DNA from: Streptomyces ruber
GTDB taxonomy: Bacteria; Actinomycetota; Actinomycetes; Streptomycetales; Streptomycetaceae
Direction: 5' to 3'
DNA length: 64,000 nucleotides
Assembly: GCF_014648075.1 (NCBI RefSeq)
Contig: NZ_BMQK01000012.1
Coordinates: forward strand, 163,074-227,073
The notes beneath the pieces are model-generated. The model saw only the letters and a program-made list of their open reading frames with translations. It made no database searches and was not told the DNA's origin. Position numbers and translations under genes: made by a program. Shown piece after piece: positions 1-8,411 of the stretch. The number at the start of each line of letters is the position of its first letter. Position 1 is the first letter of the stretch.

Positions 1-110
1 GACGGCTCGTCGAGGCCGGCCCGCACGCGGAGCTGGTGGACCGGGGCGGACCGTACGCCAGGATGTACGCCGCACAGGCGAACGCCTACCGCGATGAGCG
101 GTGCCCCTGA
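1..110 (+). CDS. ABC transporter ATP-binding/permease, C-terminal end (partial)
   Basis: The reading frame enters from the left edge and stops with TGA at 108-110. The last 35 residues contain RLVEAGPHAELV, which matches the end of the nucleotide-binding domain of MsbA/MdlB-type exporters (consensus like GRIVEQGTHAELL), followed by a short tail. Such proteins couple ATP hydrolysis to export across the cytoplasmic membrane. Only the extreme C-terminus is in the window, so the substrate cannot be guessed. Confidence 0.75.
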   Translation, partial: RLVEAGPHAELVDRGGPYARMYAAQANAYRDERCP

Positions 111-242
111 CGCCGCTCCCGAGGAAGCCGCTGAGCGCCCCTCTCGCCGACGATCACCGCCTTGGCGGGAAAGCCCCCCAGCCGGATGATCGAAAAGGCG
201 CTCAGCGGCCCGTACAGGCGGTCACCGAAGGGAAGGCCCCCG

Positions 243-1135
243 ATGGGCATGGTCGGCGACGGCCTGGAACGCGCCGTCCAGCAGGCGTTCACCCGCCAGG
301 TCCGCCGGCTGTGGGAGAACCGCGGCCTGCCCGGCCGCACCATCGTGGTCACGGCCACCCCGCACCCCGGCATGCCGTATGACCTGACGCTGCTGCTGCG
401 CGCGGCCGAGGCCGGACGGCCGATCACAGGCCTGACGGAGGAGGCCGTCGCCGCCGCGTTCGGCGTCGACATCGCCGAGGTGCGCATCGAGGCGGTGGCC
501 CGCACCTACGGGCGCGAGGACGGCCCCGGCTGGAAGGAGGTCCACGTCACCCCGACGCGCACGAGCGGCGTCGCCAGGCCCCCACCACCCGCGAGTGGTG
601 GACCGACCGGATCGGCGCCGACGGCGGGCCGGTGCCCGGCTCGGAGTTCGTGCAGAAGGTCCGCGACCACGGCCGCAAGGTCACCCACTACATCGCCCAG
701 GTCCCCGACGGGGCGGGCGAGCCGCGCGTCAACCCGCACGCGCTGGCGGCGGCGCTGGAGACCAAGTACGACGAGGGCCGGCTGTTCGTCACCGTCGACG
801 GCGGCCAGGTCCTCATCTGTCTGTGGGACACCAGCCCGCTCGCGCAGGTCTTCCCCGCCACCCGCGAGATCGGGGGCCCTGGGCATGTGCCCGGTGTCGA
901 TCAGGTGCTGGCGGCGCCAGACGTGGAGGGCGTCTGCTCGCTGATCCCGGGGAGCCTGGCCAACTCGGCGACCTTCCGGCCGACTCGACGGGACCGGGTG
1001 CACGCGGCTGTGGTCGGCGTGGCGTCCGGCGAAGCGGCGATGGAGGCCCGTACGGCCGCGCCGCGCGTTTCATGGTGGGCAGCCGTCATCCGCGTGGATG
1101 CGGCCGTGGGGAGCGGAGACGGTGTCGGCCTGTAG
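243..1135 (+). pseudogene. Frameshifted unknown gene
   Basis: An ATG at 243 preceded by GGAAGG opens a frame (MGMVGDGLERAVQQAF) that reads like real protein to about 565. Protein-like sequence then continues in another frame from about 584 (TTREWWTDRIGADGGP, then LFVTVDGGQVLICLW) to about 870. After that the composition deteriorates and the stop at 1133-1135 is probably not the original one. A frameshift near 565-585 breaks the gene. No domain was recognised; the composition is that of accessory or plasmid genes. The last part converges on the oppositely oriented secreted-protein gene. Confidence 0.4.
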
Positions 1136-1759
1136 GTGGAGTCCTTCGATGCGGGCGTGGGTCAGGGTGATGTAGGGCACCGGCACGGGTGGGACGGTGG
1201 CGCTGGAGAAGCGGACTGGTAGCAGGCCGAGTACGCGGCCGGTGATCCGGCGGGCTGCGAAGCGGATGCTGCCCCCGGCGGTGATCCGTGGTGCCGTCAC
1301 ACACATCGTGGCGCTGTTGTTCGTCTGGATGATGTGAGGGTCGTGCAGTGTCACCGCTGCGGCCCGGCACGGTGCGTCGGCCCGGCCGGAAGGGGCGCAC
1401 AGCAGGCCGGTGATGGTCAGGGAACGGGCGGTGACGACTGTTTCGTCCGGTGCGGGCGGCCGGTCGCGCGGCCGGTCGCTCCCTGCGGTGAGGCAGCGCG
1501 CCAGGGCGCGCGCCTGTGCGGTGACGGGTGCCGCCGGGGCGGGCGGTGGCGCACACGGTGCGTTCCCCCGGGCGGCCGCCGTCGGCGCCGACGGTGCTGT
1601 CGGCTGCCCGGTGTCCGGGTCGGCGCGCGGGAATCCCGGGCCGGTGAGGTGGGGGACGTGGGCGAGCCGGTGGGTGGGTCCGGGCGGGGTGGGGGACGGG
1701 GCGCCGGCACAGCACGCCAGGGCCGCGACGACGAGTGCGGCCAGTGCGGTTCGTTTCAC
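1070..1759 (-). CDS. Secreted, lipoprotein-like protein of the DUF6114/DUF6230 locus
   Basis: 229 residues starting at a GTG that overlaps the DUF6114 stop by 4 bases (GTGA), implying translational coupling. The N-terminus VKRTALAALVVAALACCAGAP is a signal peptide with a possible lipobox at the paired cysteines. It is followed by a Pro/Thr-rich linker and a C-terminal part (about residues 120-229) rich in short beta-strand-like segments such as TARSLTITGLL and IEGLHLQADTV, which resemble the style of DUF6230-like proteins. Probably acts outside the membrane with the two upstream gene products; no catalytic motif seen. Confidence 0.6.
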   Translation of the reverse strand: MKRTALAALVVAALACCAGAPSPTPPGPTHRLAHVPHLTGPGFPRADPDTGQPTAPSAPTAAARGNAPCAPPPAPAAPVTAQARALARCLTAGSDRPRDRPPAPDETVVTARSLTITGLLCAPSGRADAPCRAAAVTLHDPHIIQTNNSATMCVTAPRITAGGSIRFAARRITGRVLGLLPVRFSSATVPPVPVPYITLTHARIEGLHLQADTVSAPHGRIHADDGCPP

Positions 1760-2160
1760 GGGTGTTCTTCGCGCTCCGGCACGGGAGATGAGGGCCGCCG
1801 TGGGGCGTGCGGGGGCGTGCCGCCCGTTCGGTGGCCCACGGCCAGTGCCCCGCCCGCGAGGGCCAGCAGCATGCCGGTGAGGAAGCCGCCGAGGTTGGCG
1901 AGGGGGAAGGAGAGCAGGGCCAGGAGGATGGCGGTGATGCCTCCGGTGGTGGCGCGGTGCGGGCGGCAGACGCTGTGCAGTCCGCAGCCGGCCAGGGCGG
2001 TGGCGATCATCAGGGTGGAGGTGGCGGCCGTGCCCTGGTAGGCGAGGAACTCCGGCCGCCGGAGCGGGAACCAGGCCAGTTCCAGCCCGGCCAGGCACAT
2101 GAGTCCGGCCGCGGTCCAGGGCCTGCGCACGGCGCCTCGCCGTGGTGTCAGTCGCCGCAC
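1756..2160 (-). CDS. DUF6114 membrane protein
   Basis: 134 residues with four predicted transmembrane segments (about residues 18-33, 43-60, 72-88 and 94-110) and the FLAYQGTAATSTLMI segment seen in streptomycete DUF6114 proteins. In Streptomyces this family is normally encoded next to a DUF6230 gene, as here. The GTG start overlaps the DUF6230 stop by 13 bases and the stop overlaps the next gene by 4, so the three form one leftward operon. Function unknown. Confidence 0.7.
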   Translation of the reverse strand: MRRLTPRRGAVRRPWTAAGLMCLAGLELAWFPLRRPEFLAYQGTAATSTLMIATALAGCGLHSVCRPHRATTGGITAILLALLSFPLANLGGFLTGMLLALAGGALAVGHRTGGTPPHAPRRPSSPVPEREEHP

Positions 2161-2537
2161 GGTCGTGCTCCGGGGCGGATGGACATCGAGGCGTCCCGCA
2201 GGGAGAACGAACCGGCCGCCAGTGACCAGGCGTCCATCCGCATGCGGGTGATGCCGAAGGTCTTCGCCTGCTGGCCGTAGGCGCCGGGAGCGCCGTGGGT
2301 CGGCGGAGAGGCGTCGAGCGTGGCGGCGTCGCGGCCCATCTGCACCTGACCGAAGCGCAGATCACCGGTCACCTGCTGCAGGTCGATGACCATGCCGGTG
2401 GCTTCCACCGGTGTGCCGCGGCCGCTGCGGATGACCAGGGTGAGGGCGCCGAAGGGAGTGCGGGTCACCGAGGACTGGCACACATCGGTGAGGGTGGCAC
2501 GGCCGATGGCGGCGACGGCCACCGATAGGAGCGTCAA
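2148..2537 (-). pseudogene. DUF6230 protein, N-terminally truncated
   Basis: The 129-residue frame matches the C-terminal half of DUF6230 proteins: GRATLTDVCQS, PVEATGMVIDLQQVTGD, RFGQVQMGRDAATLD and the SMSIRPG end are all in family order. Family members are about 200 residues and begin with a signal/anchor and an alanine-rich exported domain. Those first ~80 residues are absent, and the start here (MTLLSVAVAAIG) is probably the first in-frame codon after a deletion. The missing part is not found upstream, where the polyprenyl synthase gene ends 46 bases away. Confidence 0.6.
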
Positions 2538-2582
2538 CGCCCCCAGGGCCTCCCTCAGGCAACCTGTCGGCCAGGGGCGATG

Positions 2583-3632
2583 TCATGCGACCCTGTGGGC
2601 GAGGAACTTCGACAGTTCGCGAAGCTCACGGACCGTGCCCGCCTTCAGGGGCAGGTCAGCGAGTACGGTCTCCGCCGCGGTGAGATGGCGGCGGGCCTCC
2701 GCCAGACAGCGGGCGCGGGCGCCCGTCCGATCGACCAGGGCCACCGCCAGGGCGGGGTCTCCCGTGGTCTCCAGCAGCGCGGCGAGTCGGCCGGCGGCCG
2801 GTCCGGGGCAGTCCAGGGCCAGTAGCAAGGGCAGTGTTTTCTTGCGTTCGCGCAGGTCACTGTGGACGGGCTTGCCGGTGACCGCGGGATCGCCCCACAT
2901 GCCCAGGACATCGTCGGTCACCTGGAAGGCCGTACCGAGGTGACGGCCGGCACGGTCGAGTGCGCCGGCCGTAGCCGGGGACGCGCCTCCGAGCAGGGCA
3001 CCCAGTGCCATCGCGCAGCCCAGCAGGGCACCCGTCTTGCGCTCGGCCATCGTCCGGTACTCCACCGGCCGCACCCGGCGCTCACCACTCCAGGGACGGG
3101 AGGCGAACAGCAGATCGTCCGCCTGCCCCCGCACCAGGTCGCCGAGCGCGGTGGACAGCATGCGCAGGCCCGCCGGGCCCGCCGGCGCCGAGGCGAGTGT
3201 CTCCAGGGCCAGGGCGAACAGCGCGTCACCCGCCAGGACCGCAGGCCCTGTGCCGTAGGCCTTCCACACCGAGGGGCGCCCGCGCCGCACCTGGTCACCG
3301 TCCATGATGTCGTCGTGCAGCAGCGAGAAGACGTGCACGAGTTCCACCGCGACCGCCGCAGGCACACCGGCTTGTCCGGGCGCGCCCACCGCCTCCGCAC
3401 CGAGCACGGCCAGCGCCTGCCGTACGCCTTTGCCGCCGGACGTCTCGCCGGACACCTCCCCGGGCGTACCGTCGAGGCCGCGCCAGCCGAAGGCGTAGGC
3501 GGCCATCTCCCCCGTCCACGGATGCAGTCGCCTGACCGCTTCCCGCAGAGACGGTGCCACCAACGCCCGGCAGCGGCCGAGGACATCAGGCGCACCGAGC
3601 CGCTCCCGGATCTCCGGATACGCCGACGTCAC
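2583..3632 (-). CDS. Polyprenyl diphosphate synthase (isoprenyl transferase)
   Basis: 349 residues from a GTG that overlaps the upstream TPR gene stop as GTGA. It shows the class I isoprenyl synthase signature: first Asp-rich motif DDIMD at about 107-111 within ELVHVFSLLHDDIMDGD, and a second motif as DDVLG at about 240-244, so its last Asp is Gly. KPVHSDLRERKKTLPLLLA follows. The family condenses isopentenyl diphosphate onto an allylic diphosphate with Mg2+. The sequence style resembles the streptomycete subgroup found near terpene cyclases or family-2 encapsulins, but neither is present here. Product chain length cannot be read. Confidence 0.85.
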   Translation of the reverse strand: MTSAYPEIRERLGAPDVLGRCRALVAPSLREAVRRLHPWTGEMAAYAFGWRGLDGTPGEVSGETSGGKGVRQALAVLGAEAVGAPGQAGVPAAVAVELVHVFSLLHDDIMDGDQVRRGRPSVWKAYGTGPAVLAGDALFALALETLASAPAGPAGLRMLSTALGDLVRGQADDLLFASRPWSGERRVRPVEYRTMAERKTGALLGCAMALGALLGGASPATAGALDRAGRHLGTAFQVTDDVLGMWGDPAVTGKPVHSDLRERKKTLPLLLALDCPGPAAGRLAALLETTGDPALAVALVDRTGARARCLAEARRHLTAAETVLADLPLKAGTVRELRELSKFLAHRVA

Positions 3633-4744
3633 CGTACGGCCCCCATCGTCTCGGCCGCATCCGAGCCGGACTTCTCCTCGTCCGCTCCGTCCGCCCACGG
3701 ATGCCCAACACCGTCACCGGCACCGATGCCGAACTCCTCCCGGGCCTGTGCCACCATGTCGCGTGCGTGCTTCAGACCGATCCGCTTCAGCGTCCGGTCG
3801 AGGTCGTCCAGTTCGGCCGCCGTCTCGGCGCGGTCACGGCCCAGCCGGGCCAGGGACTTGGCCAGTCCCAGCCGCGCGAGCGCCTCCCCGCGGGGTTCGC
3901 TCATGGTCCGGAACTCCGCGAGGGCCTGCGCGTAGAGGCGGCGGGCGTCCGCGTGACGCCCGGCCCGGTACAGCACGTTGCCCCGCATCTTGTGGTTGTA
4001 GGCGAGCGCGCCCGACAGGTCCATCGCCCGGCAGGCCGCCTCCGCCTCGGTGAGCAGGTCCAGGGCCCGCTCGGTGTCTCCGTCGCGTACGGAGACGACG
4101 TCGGCGAGCCCGCGCAGGGCCCAGGCATGGCCGCGGCGGTCCTCCGCGGCGGCGGCTATCCCGGCGGCCTCCTCGAACATGGCGTACGCGGTGTCGTACT
4201 CGCCGGAGTTGCGGTGCATCTGGGCGATGCCCTCCAGCGCCCACACCGTGTGCCGCGCCTCGCCACGCCTGCGGGCCTCGGCCAGGAGCTGTTCGTGCAG
4301 CCTGGCCACGTCCTCGTAGTCGCCCTGGATGCGGCCCGTCTCCGCCAGGCCCGCCAGTGAGTAACCGCGTACGACGACGTCACCGCCCCGTCCGCCGAGA
4401 TCGGCCGCCAGCTTCAGCAGCCGACGGGCCAGGGCGAACGAGCCTCGCTGACGGGCCAGCGTTCCACCGCTCCACAAGGCCCAGGCCATCGCCGCAACGT
4501 CTTCCGCCTCCCGGGCGGCGCGATAACTCGCCTTCCACGCCCGGTCGGCGTCCCGCACCTGGCCCAGCCGCCGGTGCGCCTCCGCGACCGCGAGCCCGCA
4601 GGCCGCGGCCTCGCCGGGCCGGCCCGCGCGCTGGGCGGCCCGCAGCTGCGCGGTGCCCGCGGTGAGGACGTCGGTCAGCGAGGAGTTGACGGAGAGCGCG
4701 GTGAGGGTCCCCTGGTACTCCGGGGCGACTGCCTTGCCGTACAT
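3629..4744 (-). CDS. TPR-repeat protein
   Basis: 371 residues from the ATG at 4744, chosen because GAGAGG lies 8 bases upstream; an in-frame extension to 4843 would run into the promoter repeats. About residues 40-330 are tandem tetratricopeptide-like helical hairpins with alternating Ala/Leu/Tyr positions (for example GRIQGDYEDVARLHEQLLAE and GEYDTAYAMFEEAAGI). Such scaffolds bind protein partners. It is translationally coupled to the polyprenyl synthase, suggesting a shared pathway. No DNA-binding or kinase domain precedes the repeats. Confidence 0.75.
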   Translation of the reverse strand: MYGKAVAPEYQGTLTALSVNSSLTDVLTAGTAQLRAAQRAGRPGEAAACGLAVAEAHRRLGQVRDADRAWKASYRAAREAEDVAAMAWALWSGGTLARQRGSFALARRLLKLAADLGGRGGDVVVRGYSLAGLAETGRIQGDYEDVARLHEQLLAEARRRGEARHTVWALEGIAQMHRNSGEYDTAYAMFEEAAGIAAAAEDRRGHAWALRGLADVVSVRDGDTERALDLLTEAEAACRAMDLSGALAYNHKMRGNVLYRAGRHADARRLYAQALAEFRTMSEPRGEALARLGLAKSLARLGRDRAETAAELDDLDRTLKRIGLKHARDMVAQAREEFGIGAGDGVGHPWADGADEEKSGSDAAETMGAVR

Positions 4745-4810
4745 GAATGCCTCTCGGTTGGACTGGATGCCTTGCGCGGAAGGAAGAATCAGGCGTGTGC
4801 GCGCTCGGTC

Positions 4811-4853
4811 TATACGCTTGGCGTATACGCGCCATGTATACACTATGCGTATA
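4811..4853. promoter_or_regulatory. Inverted-repeat operator cluster upstream of the TPR/polyprenyl synthase operon
   Basis: TATACGC-TTG-GCGTATA (4811-4827) is a perfect 7-bp inverted repeat and GCGTATACGC (4821-4830) is a palindrome inside it. A second, wider pair TATAC...GTATA lies at 4837-4853. They sit 67-110 bases upstream of the TPR start. The arrangement looks like sites for a dimeric repressor of the TetR or GntR class. No regulator gene is adjacent, so it would act in trans. Confidence 0.5.
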
Positions 4854-4856
4854 GCG

Positions 4857-5297
4857 TGCTTGCTGCCGACCCGTTCCAGGTGTGCCGGGGCTTCCCTCTC
4901 AGTCGATCAAGACGCGCGGCAGGGCGGGTGGGGTTGCTCCATGACGCGCGTATCGCTCGATGCGCCGCTCCCGCCACCAGTCGTACGGCCCGCGGTCACG
5001 GCGTTCCCACGAGAACGGCACACAGCTGGACACGTGCTCCGACCAATTGGCGATGGTTCGTCAGGGCGGGGCAGGCAGGGGTTGAGTCGTCGGCCGTGGC
5101 TGACGGCGTCGGGCAGGCCCCGCAGCCTTGCCGGTGGGGCGTGCTGGGCCAGGCTTCCGCCGGCGTTGCAGCGTGATGGCCGGGGTCGGTCTGCTGCGAA
5201 CGGCCCGCAGGGCTTGTGGCCGACGGGGCCGCTGGGGTGGCGGTGTGCCCTCTGTCCGGCCCGGGTGGAGCGGCGACCGGGGGCATGCCGACAACCC
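4857..5297. other. Intergenic stretch, no confident gene
   Basis: Between the operator cluster and the IS3 remnant. The long open frames here have no family resemblance and look like GC-rich noise. The DNA probably holds the divergence region of the TPR operon and the junction where the 5' end of the IS3 element was lost. Confidence 0.4.
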
Positions 5298-5546
5298 GAG
5301 GCGACGATCAAGCAGATCGCCGCCGACCGGGGGGTGAACCCGGAGACGCTGCGCAACTGGATCCGGGACGCGGGCGTCAGCCGTCCGCGCGGCCGTCGTA
5401 CAGCGGAACCGCCGGCGGTTCCGGTCGCGCCGTCGGCTCTGGAGGCCGAGGTCGCTGCCTTGCGGCGGGAGAACGCTGAGCTGAAGAAGGCACGGGAGAT
5501 CCTGCGCAAGGCAGCCCGCTATTTCGCCTCGGAGACGGGCTGGTGA
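5298..5546 (+). pseudogene. IS3-family transposase OrfA, 5'-truncated
   Basis: From EATIKQIAADRGVNPETLRN the frame is a typical IS3 OrfA. It has a helix-turn-helix, then a leucine-zipper-like end (LEAEVAALRRENAELKKA, then EILRKAARYFASET) that mediates OrfA/OrfB multimerisation. The usual first ~25 residues are missing in all frames, so the left end of the element is deleted near 5297. The stop overlaps the OrfB start as GTGA. Confidence 0.7.
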
Positions 5547-6442
5547 ACCGCTGCCAGTTTGTCGAGGACCACCAGCGCCGGTACGGCGTGACGCGGTTGT
5601 GTCGCATCCTGGGCATCGCCCGCTCGAGCTTCTACCACTGGCGCCGAAGTGCACCGCTGCGGGCGGCCCGCCAGGCTGCCGACGCTCAGCTCGCCGCCCG
5701 GATACGCGTGCTCAACCACGCCTCGGACGGCACCTACGGCGTCCCCAGGATCACCGCTGAACTCCGCGAGGATGGCGAGGTGGTGAACCACAAGCGGGTC
5801 GCCCGCATCATGCGGGCGATCGGGCTGGCCGGTCTCCGCCTGCGCCGCAAGCAGCGCACCACCATCCCGGATGCCGCCGCGGCGAAAGTGCCGGACCTGA
5901 TCGGCCGCGACTTCACCGCGGATCAGGTGAACCGGAAGTACGTCGGCGACATCACGTATCTGCCGCTGGCCGGCGGAACCTTCCGCTATCTCGCGACTGT
6001 GATCGATCTTTGCTCACGGCGCCTGGCCGGGTGGGCGATCGCCGACCACATGCGCGCCGACCTCGTCATCGACGCCCTGAAAGCGGCCGAGCGGACCCGC
6101 GGCAGCCTCGCCGGCGCCGTGATGCATACCGATCACGGAGCCCAGTACTGCAGCCGGGCCTTCGCCGACGCCTGCCGCAAGGCCGGCGTCACCCAGTCCA
6201 TGGGCGCGGTCGGCTCCAGCGCGGACAACGCACTCGCCGAGTCCTTCAACGCCACCTGCAAACGGGAGACCCTTCAAGGCCGCCGGGCCTGGAACACCGA
6301 GCGCGAAGCCCATCTGGAGCTGTTCCGCTGGCTGCACCGTTACAACGCCCTCCGACGCCACTCCCGCCTCGGACATCGCAGCCCCATCGCCTACGGGCAA
6401 GCACTTCGAACAACATCAACTACGCTGGCCCCAGCCGCATAA
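5543..6442 (+). CDS. IS3-family transposase OrfB (DDE integrase)
   Basis: 299 residues, GTG start overlapping OrfA. It has an N-terminal HTH_21-like region (YGVTRLCRILGIARSSFYHW, GTYGVPRITAELRE) and an rve integrase core with the catalytic triad: D in YVGDITYLPL, D in HTDHGAQYCS and E in NALAESFNATCKRE. The end (RHSRLGHRSPIAY) is the normal IS3 ending, so OrfB is intact. The element probably cannot move because OrfA and the left end are incomplete. Confidence 0.9.
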   Translation: MNRCQFVEDHQRRYGVTRLCRILGIARSSFYHWRRSAPLRAARQAADAQLAARIRVLNHASDGTYGVPRITAELREDGEVVNHKRVARIMRAIGLAGLRLRRKQRTTIPDAAAAKVPDLIGRDFTADQVNRKYVGDITYLPLAGGTFRYLATVIDLCSRRLAGWAIADHMRADLVIDALKAAERTRGSLAGAVMHTDHGAQYCSRAFADACRKAGVTQSMGAVGSSADNALAESFNATCKRETLQGRRAWNTEREAHLELFRWLHRYNALRRHSRLGHRSPIAYGQALRTTSTTLAPAA

Positions 6443-7213
6443 ACCCTGCCCAAGATCAGGGGTCAAGGCCCCTCCTCTGTTACGGCGTAATCGCCGACGG
6501 GCAAGCATGACGCTGGCGGGACCGGGACCGGGTGCCCTCGATGCCGCGGTCACCGCGGTGCTGTCGGGAGCGAACGGCGGTGTACAGGGCCAGGAGCCGG
6601 GTCGCAGCGCCCAGCTTCTTCTTGCGGACGTTCCGCTCGCCCACGACCTGTCGAACCCAGCCCCGAGATCCTGGCGCGACCCGCGGAAGGCGGCGGGGAC
6701 CCCGAGGCCGTTCCCCGCAGCACCACGGCCGTCCCGGAACACCCGGCCGGCTCCCTGCCGGACCGCCGGACGAATCTGCCGACCGGACCGGCCAGCCGGT
6801 TCGAGGAGAACTGGGCGCGCGGCACAAGAAGCCACGCAAGAACCGGACGGGCTGACCCTGGACAAGCACGAGTACCAGCAGGCAGGGCGGGGCCGCCCTG
6901 CCTGCTGGTACTTCTTCCATGCCCCAACAGAAGCCGTCTCCCCATAGACGATTATCGGCCAAATCAATACTCACGTTCGATGCGCAGCGTGTGCGCGGCC
7001 CTCTGACGCAAGTCATCCAAGGCCCACAGCACTTGATCGGAAACCCCGCACGGCCGCACGGCTCGTCACGCACGCGGACGCCAATAAAAACGGACCCATG
7101 CGGCGGTGACGGACTTGGGAACGTGATCTTCAGGGACCAGAGAGACGGCGGGGGAGCGCTGCCGACCTGAAACACGGCGCTCATCACCCACCATCATCAT
7201 GCTTCGAACAACA
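6443..7213. other. Intergenic stretch with one perfect hairpin, no confident gene
   Basis: Follows the IS3 right end. Open frames on both strands lack family features and biased codon use. The only clear structure is the 19-bp hairpin annotated separately. From about 6950 the sequence becomes more AT-rich, as expected for the promoter of the secreted protein gene at 7231. Confidence 0.4.
6872..6911. terminator. Perfect 19-bp hairpin
   Basis: GTACCAGCAGGCAGGGCGG at 6872-6890, a GG spacer, then its exact reverse complement at 6893-6911, followed by TTCTTCC. This is a very stable stem-loop consistent with an intrinsic terminator for rightward transcripts. No intact gene ends just upstream, so it may be the surviving terminator of a deleted gene. 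Confidence 0.5.
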
Positions 7214-7230
7214 TAGGGGGACCTGTGGCC

Positions 7231-7842
7231 ATGACTCAGCGCCCGGGGTTGCGCGTCATCACGTCCATGACTGCCGTCACTCTCGCGGCAGGTATTGCCT
7301 TCACCGTCGGTGGTTCGGCCGTCGCGGCCGACCAGCTCCCGGCGGACGCCGAGGGCACGGCCACAGCGGAGGTCATCGACATCACCGAGCCGGACCAGCA
7401 GCTCCCCACGGGGGATGCGGTGCTCGGCGAGGGGGAGCTGTCGGAGGACGACGCCGTGGCATCCGGCGCGGTCGCCCTGCAGGCCGCGGCCAAACGCCTG
7501 CCCTACCTGTGCAAGGCCTCGGTGGACTACCCGCACAACTCGCACACCACCAAGGGCACGATCAACGTGCACTTCGACACCAAGTGCGGCCAGGCGGCCC
7601 CGAACCTCAACACCGAGGGGACGCTGTCCCGCTCCCGCTGGTACGGCTGGGAGCACCTGAGCACGGGCAAGGGCGGCAAGAAGGACACGAAGAACCTGCG
7701 CGTGGTGGCCCCCAAGGCCTGCAAGAAGAACACGCTGTACCGCTACAAGGGCCAGGCCCGCTTCTATGCGTCCGGTCCGCAGGGCAAGGGCTCGGCCCAC
7801 GTCTACAACCAGAACGACAAAGAGATCAAGTGCGCCGGCTGA
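7231..7842 (+). CDS. Secreted protein of unknown function
   Basis: 203 residues. The ATG at 7231 lies 9 bases after AGGGGGA and is preferred over the GTG at 7225. There is a signal peptide (RPGLRVI, a hydrophobic core, then GGSAVAA at about 25-31), an acidic Asp/Glu/Ala-rich pro-like region to about residue 75, and a basic C-terminal domain with four cysteines, probably two disulphides, rich in Lys and Gly (STGKGGKKDTKNLRV). No family recognised. First gene of an overlapping three-gene set. Confidence 0.65.
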   Translation: MTQRPGLRVITSMTAVTLAAGIAFTVGGSAVAADQLPADAEGTATAEVIDITEPDQQLPTGDAVLGEGELSEDDAVASGAVALQAAAKRLPYLCKASVDYPHNSHTTKGTINVHFDTKCGQAAPNLNTEGTLSRSRWYGWEHLSTGKGGKKDTKNLRVVAPKACKKNTLYRYKGQARFYASGPQGKGSAHVYNQNDKEIKCAG

Positions 7843-8411
7843 CACGCGCGGCGGTGAACGGGGCGGCGGCCTGCAGCGCCGCCGCCCTGCTCGTCTCCTG
7901 CACGCAAGTCTCGTCCGTGACGCCTCCGGCGCGGCAGCCGGAGCCGGCCGCATCACCGTCCACCGACCCGGCCCTTCCAACCGCCCAGGAGCACGGCGGC
8001 ACCGACCTCCCACTGGTGGCGGGCCAGTGGGGCGGCGACCGGCACAAGGCACCACCGCAGCACCTGCGATGGGACACAGCGAAGAACCGGCGGACCGACG
8101 CCGAGCAACCCTTCAAGGTCACGGTCACGGCCGCCGCGGCGCCCTCGTACGTCTCCTTCATGCTGCACAGCACGATCGACGAGTCCGGCATCCCGGACGA
8201 GGACACCCGGCGACAGAAGATCCTGGCCTGCGGGCCCGGGATCACCGACCCGGGTTGCCGGACCACAGACAACGAAGACGGCTCGTACACGGTCGAGGTC
8301 ATCGGCACGCCGCCGCCCGGCCGTCCGTACCGCGTACTGTACGCGCAGTGGGCACCGAACCGTCCTGGCGCGGAGGGGACCTGGGTTTCATGGCAGCTAC
8401 CCCTTGGCTAG
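7830..8411 (+). CDS. Putative secreted lipoprotein
   Basis: 193 residues from a GTG that overlaps the previous gene by 13 bases. The N-terminus has basic residues, a hydrophobic stretch and a lipobox-like LLVSC, after which the sequence is Pro/Ala/Ser-rich, as in membrane-anchored lipoproteins. The body shows beta-rich segments (PFKVTVTAAAAPSYVSFML, YTVEVIGTPPPGRPYRVLYA) with a pair of Cys. Function unknown; likely co-expressed with its neighbours. Confidence 0.55.
   Translation: MRRLTRAAVNGAAACSAAALLVSCTQVSSVTPPARQPEPAASPSTDPALPTAQEHGGTDLPLVAGQWGGDRHKAPPQHLRWDTAKNRRTDAEQPFKVTVTAAAAPSYVSFMLHSTIDESGIPDEDTRRQKILACGPGITDPGCRTTDNEDGSYTVEVIGTPPPGRPYRVLYAQWAPNRPGAEGTWVSWQLPLG

Noticed and set aside
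1070..2365. A 431-codon minus-strand frame that could be one long protein
   Set aside because: Only the last 229 codons show a signal peptide and natural composition; the first part is an Arg/Pro-rich shadow of the DUF6114 and DUF6230 genes, and the GTG at 1759 overlaps the DUF6114 stop.
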